Below, in pieces: positions 24,533 to 27,180 of a DNA stretch of 27,180 nt. The position numbers and the translations under genes were made by a program. Source of the DNA: Pirellulales bacterium (GTDB lineage: Bacteria > Planctomycetota > Planctomycetia > Pirellulales > JALHLM01); contig JALHLM010000013.1 in the NCBI GenBank assembly GCA_022844585.1, forward strand, positions 1-27,180, written 5' to 3'. Under the pieces are notes generated by a model. The model was given only the letters and a program-made list of their open reading frames with translations, had not been told where the DNA came from and made no database searches. Position 1 is the stretch's first letter. Each line of letters opens with the position of its first letter.

Positions 24533-27148
24533 ATGAAAACCGACGAATTGCGCGAGAAGTACCTGGAGTTCTTTGCCGGCAAGGGCTGCACGCGCCGCCC
24601 GAGCGACGTGCTGGTCCCCCGTTGGGACCCGAGCGTGCTGTTCACCCCGGCCGGCATGAACCAGTTCAAGGACCACTTTCTCGGCAAGTGCAAGCTCGAA
24701 TACACGCGGGCGACGAGCTGCCAGAAGTGCCTGCGCACAGGCGACATCGACAACGTCGGGCGGACCGCCTACCACCACACGTTTTTCGAGATGCTGGGCA
24801 ATTTCAGCTTCGGCGATTACTTCAAACGCGAAGCCATTGCCTGGGCGTGGGAATTCCTGACCCACAAAAAGTGGCTGGGGATGGACCCTAAGCGGCTGAC
24901 CGTGACCGTCTACCTGGACGACGACGAAGCCGCCGGAATCTGGCAGAAGGACATCGGCCTGGCGCCGGACCGCATCACTCGGATGGGCGAGGACGATAAC
25001 TTTTGGCCAGCCGGCGCGCCGACCAACGGCCCGGACGGCGTTTGCGGGCCGTGCAGCGAAATCTACTTCCATCCCGACAAGGGGAGCGAAGTCGAAATCT
25101 GGAACCTGGTGTTCACGCAGTTCAATCGCGTAGGCGCGCCGCCCAACAATCTGCGGCCGTTGCCCAGCAAGAACATCGACACCGGCATGGGCTTGGAGCG
25201 TTGCGCGGCCGTGCTGCAAGGCGTCGATACGAACTACCACATCGACTCGCTGCGGCCGATTGTCGAGGCGGCCGCCGAGGTTTGCGGACAAAAGTACGCT
25301 GCCGGGGAAGACAACGGTCGCCGGCTGCGCCGCATTGCCGATCACGTGCGGGCCTGCGCGTTCGCCGTGCATGAAAACGTCTACCCCGGTCCGCGCAAGC
25401 AGGAGTACGTGATTCGCCGCCTGTTGCGCCGCGCGGTGCTCGACGGCCGGCAGATGGGCGTACGGGCGCCGTTCCTGCATCAACTCGTCGGCATCGTCGC
25501 CGAGATGATGAAGCAGCCGTACCCAGAATTGACCGAGAGCGTCGATCGCGTGGCGCAGGTGATTCGCGGCGAGGAGGACGATTTCTTCTCCAAGATCGAC
25601 GCCGGATTGGCGCGGATCGAACGGGTATTCCACGACATGGAATCGCGCGGCGTAGTGATGGTGCCGGGCGCGGAAGCCTTCGACATGTATCAAACGTTCG
25701 GCTTCCCGCCGGAATTGTTCGAAACGATGGCGGCGGAGCGGAATTTCAGCTTCGATTGGAACGGCTTCCGCGCCAGCATGGACGACCACGGCGTGAAATC
25801 CGGCGGCGGACAGCGCGTGGAGTTGTTCAAGAGCGGCCCCTTGGACGCGCTCAAGAAAGTCATGCACGGCACCAAGTTCCTCGGCTACGAAACGACCGAG
25901 TCGCCAGCCGTCATCAAGGGCATCATCGCCCAGGATAAACTCTGCGAGACGCTCACCGAGGTCGGCCACGAGCAGCCAGTGACGGTGGTGCTGGATCAAT
26001 CGCCGTTCTATGGTGAGAGCGGCGGGCAGGTGGGCGATTCCGGCGAACTGACCGGCGACGGTTTTCGTTTCGAGGTGATCGACACGCAACGCGACGGCGA
26101 ATTCGTCCTGCATTTCGGGCACTTGAAAGAAGGAAGTCTGAGGCTCAACGCGGCGGTCACGGCCAAGGTCGACGCGGCGCGCCGCCAGGGCATCAAGCGA
26201 GCGCATTCCGCGACGCACATGCTGCATCACGCGCTGCAGAAATACGTCGGCACGCACGCCACGCAACGCGGCTCGAAGGTCGATCGCGATTGGCTACGCT
26301 TCGATTTCACGAACAACGGCCAGGTCGATCGCGAGACGCTCGCTAAGATCGAGGCCGAGGTGAACGAGCGGATCATCGCCGCGGAGCCGGTAAGTTGGCA
26401 AGTGACGCCGATCGCCGACGCCCGGAAGGCCGGCGCAATGATGCTGTTCGGCGAAAAATATCCGGACATCGTCCGCATGGTCACGATGGGCGAGTTCAGC
26501 CGGGAACTCTGCGGCGGCACGCACCTGACGAACACGGGACAAACCGGGTTGTTCAAGATTCTCAGCGAGGAAGGCGTCGCCACGGGCACGCGCCGCATCA
26601 CAGCGGCGACGGGACTCGGAGCGCTGGAGCGCATTCGTCAGACGGAACATGCCCTGGCGGAAACCGCCGCGGCGCTCAAGGCTCCTTTGGCCGAAGTGCC
26701 GGCACGCGTGGCGACTTTAGCCAAGGAAGTGCGCGAACTCAAGAAGCAACTCGCCTCGGCCAGCACCGCGGGCGAGATGTCCCCGGAGAAGCTGCTGGAA
26801 GGCGCCGAAACCGTCGCCAACCAGCGCTTCGTCGTGGCGGAAACGCCCGGGGCGGACGCGAACGTGATGCGGCAGTTGATCGATCAACTTCGCCGCAAGG
26901 CGTCGCCAATCGCCGTGCTCTTGGCCAGCGGCGCGGATGGCAAAGTGACGCTGGTCGCGGGCATTTCGCGCGAGTTGGAAGAACTCGGCCTGCACGCCGG
27001 CAACTGGGTCGGCGAGACCGCAAAAATCGTGGGCGGTCGCGGCGGCGGCAAGTCGGATATGGCCCAGGCCGGTGGCAAGGAACCGGACAAGATCCCGCAG
27101 GCGCTCGAATCCGCCAAGGCCTCGATCCGGGCGCAACTCGCCAGGTAG
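24533..27148 (+). CDS. alaS: Alanyl-tRNA synthetase
   Basis: The 871-aa cytoplasmic enzyme charges tRNA-Ala. The N-terminal class II core has VPRWDPSVLFTPAGMNQFK at about 28-46, HHTFFEMLGNFSFGDYFK at about 81-98 and the motif 3 sequence GMGLER. A tRNA-binding helical region precedes the editing domain, whose zinc ligands are H558 and H562 (HSATH) and C660 and H664 (CGGTH). The C-terminal coiled-coil and DHHA1/C-Ala region ends with GGRGGGKSDMAQAGG, as in the family. All domains are present and length is normal. One oddity is that the segment CLRTGDIDNVGRTAYHH is about four residues shorter than the E. coli equivalent. Three Met codons occur close together (24515, 24527, 24533); the last gives the typical MKTDELREKY start. 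It is not linked to the small gene upstream. Confidence 0.97.
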   Translation: MKTDELREKYLEFFAGKGCTRRPSDVLVPRWDPSVLFTPAGMNQFKDHFLGKCKLEYTRATSCQKCLRTGDIDNVGRTAYHHTFFEMLGNFSFGDYFKREAIAWAWEFLTHKKWLGMDPKRLTVTVYLDDDEAAGIWQKDIGLAPDRITRMGEDDNFWPAGAPTNGPDGVCGPCSEIYFHPDKGSEVEIWNLVFTQFNRVGAPPNNLRPLPSKNIDTGMGLERCAAVLQGVDTNYHIDSLRPIVEAAAEVCGQKYAAGEDNGRRLRRIADHVRACAFAVHENVYPGPRKQEYVIRRLLRRAVLDGRQMGVRAPFLHQLVGIVAEMMKQPYPELTESVDRVAQVIRGEEDDFFSKIDAGLARIERVFHDMESRGVVMVPGAEAFDMYQTFGFPPELFETMAAERNFSFDWNGFRASMDDHGVKSGGGQRVELFKSGPLDALKKVMHGTKFLGYETTESPAVIKGIIAQDKLCETLTEVGHEQPVTVVLDQSPFYGESGGQVGDSGELTGDGFRFEVIDTQRDGEFVLHFGHLKEGSLRLNAAVTAKVDAARRQGIKRAHSATHMLHHALQKYVGTHATQRGSKVDRDWLRFDFTNNGQVDRETLAKIEAEVNERIIAAEPVSWQVTPIADARKAGAMMLFGEKYPDIVRMVTMGEFSRELCGGTHLTNTGQTGLFKILSEEGVATGTRRITAATGLGALERIRQTEHALAETAAALKAPLAEVPARVATLAKEVRELKKQLASASTAGEMSPEKLLEGAETVANQRFVVAETPGADANVMRQLIDQLRRKASPIAVLLASGADGKVTLVAGISRELEELGLHAGNWVGETAKIVGGRGGGKSDMAQAGGKEPDKIPQALESAKASIRAQLAR

Positions 27149-27151
27149 ACC

Positions 27152-27180
27152 ATGCGCGTCGGCCTAACGATCGTCGCGGC
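27152..27180 (+). CDS. Start of a possible further gene (truncated by window)
   Basis: An ATG four bases after the alaS stop opens a frame reading MRVGLTIVA to the window edge. The hydrophobic beginning and tight spacing suggest a gene co-transcribed with alaS, but too little is visible to assign it. Confidence 0.4.

Noticed and set aside
24506..26266. A 586-codon open frame antisense to alaS
   Set aside because: It mirrors the codon pattern of alaS, has His/Arg-rich composition and no recognisable domain, and overlaps a universally conserved gene.

Overview
This window reads as ordinary chromosome from a GC-rich planctomycete, most likely of the Pirellula-like (Pirellulales) group. The signs are a type I dockerin protein with the planctomycete LEPRxLL-type N-terminus, a DUF4175-like membrane/coiled-coil protein in an operon with a terpene-cyclase-fold protein and an NPCBM protein, a secretin-N-repeat protein with a glycine/asparagine-rich tail, and several families of palindromic intergenic repeats. 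The lineage is inferred from these features and not from a search. I see no rRNA, tRNA, CRISPR array, prophage or insertion-sequence transposase.

Layout: (1) The 3' end of an unidentified gene (2-286) precedes smc (410-4024, chromosome condensin). (2) Convergent to smc is a secreted seven-repeat/dockerin protein (4056-6416, minus) whose 3' end runs through a REP-like double hairpin. (3) A SAM-dependent methyltransferase (6817-7941, plus) converges on a YpfJ-type membrane zinc peptidase (8234-9094, minus), and the gap between them is almost filled by a 260-bp palindromic element. (4) Two more minus-strand genes follow: a REC-GGDEF-CBS-CBS diguanylate cyclase (9227-10834) and a large secretin-N-repeat protein without a visible pore domain (11124-14153). 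(5) Divergent from these is a secreted CehA/McbA-type metallohydrolase (14453-16981). (6) After a perfect 28-bp inverted repeat comes a compact four-gene operon: DUF4175-like protein, 212-aa exported protein, Tat-type terpene-cyclase-fold protein and NPCBM protein (17214-23835), with two ATGA stop/start overlaps. (7) A 133-aa orphan gene lies between inverted repeats, followed by alaS (24533-27148) and the first codons of one more gene.

How the genes work together: smc and alaS are housekeeping genes. The four-gene operon is the only clear co-transcribed unit; every product has an export signal or membrane anchor, so it probably forms an envelope system of unknown function. The diguanylate cyclase and secretin-like genes may be co-oriented by chance.

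The most interesting material is not a new defence or mobile system. It is the way palindromic repeats have entered coding sequence: a repeat arm supplies the start of a signal peptide in the NPCBM gene, and another repeat forms part of the C-terminus of the dockerin protein. The uncharacterised four-gene envelope operon and the pore-less secretin-like protein are the next best leads.
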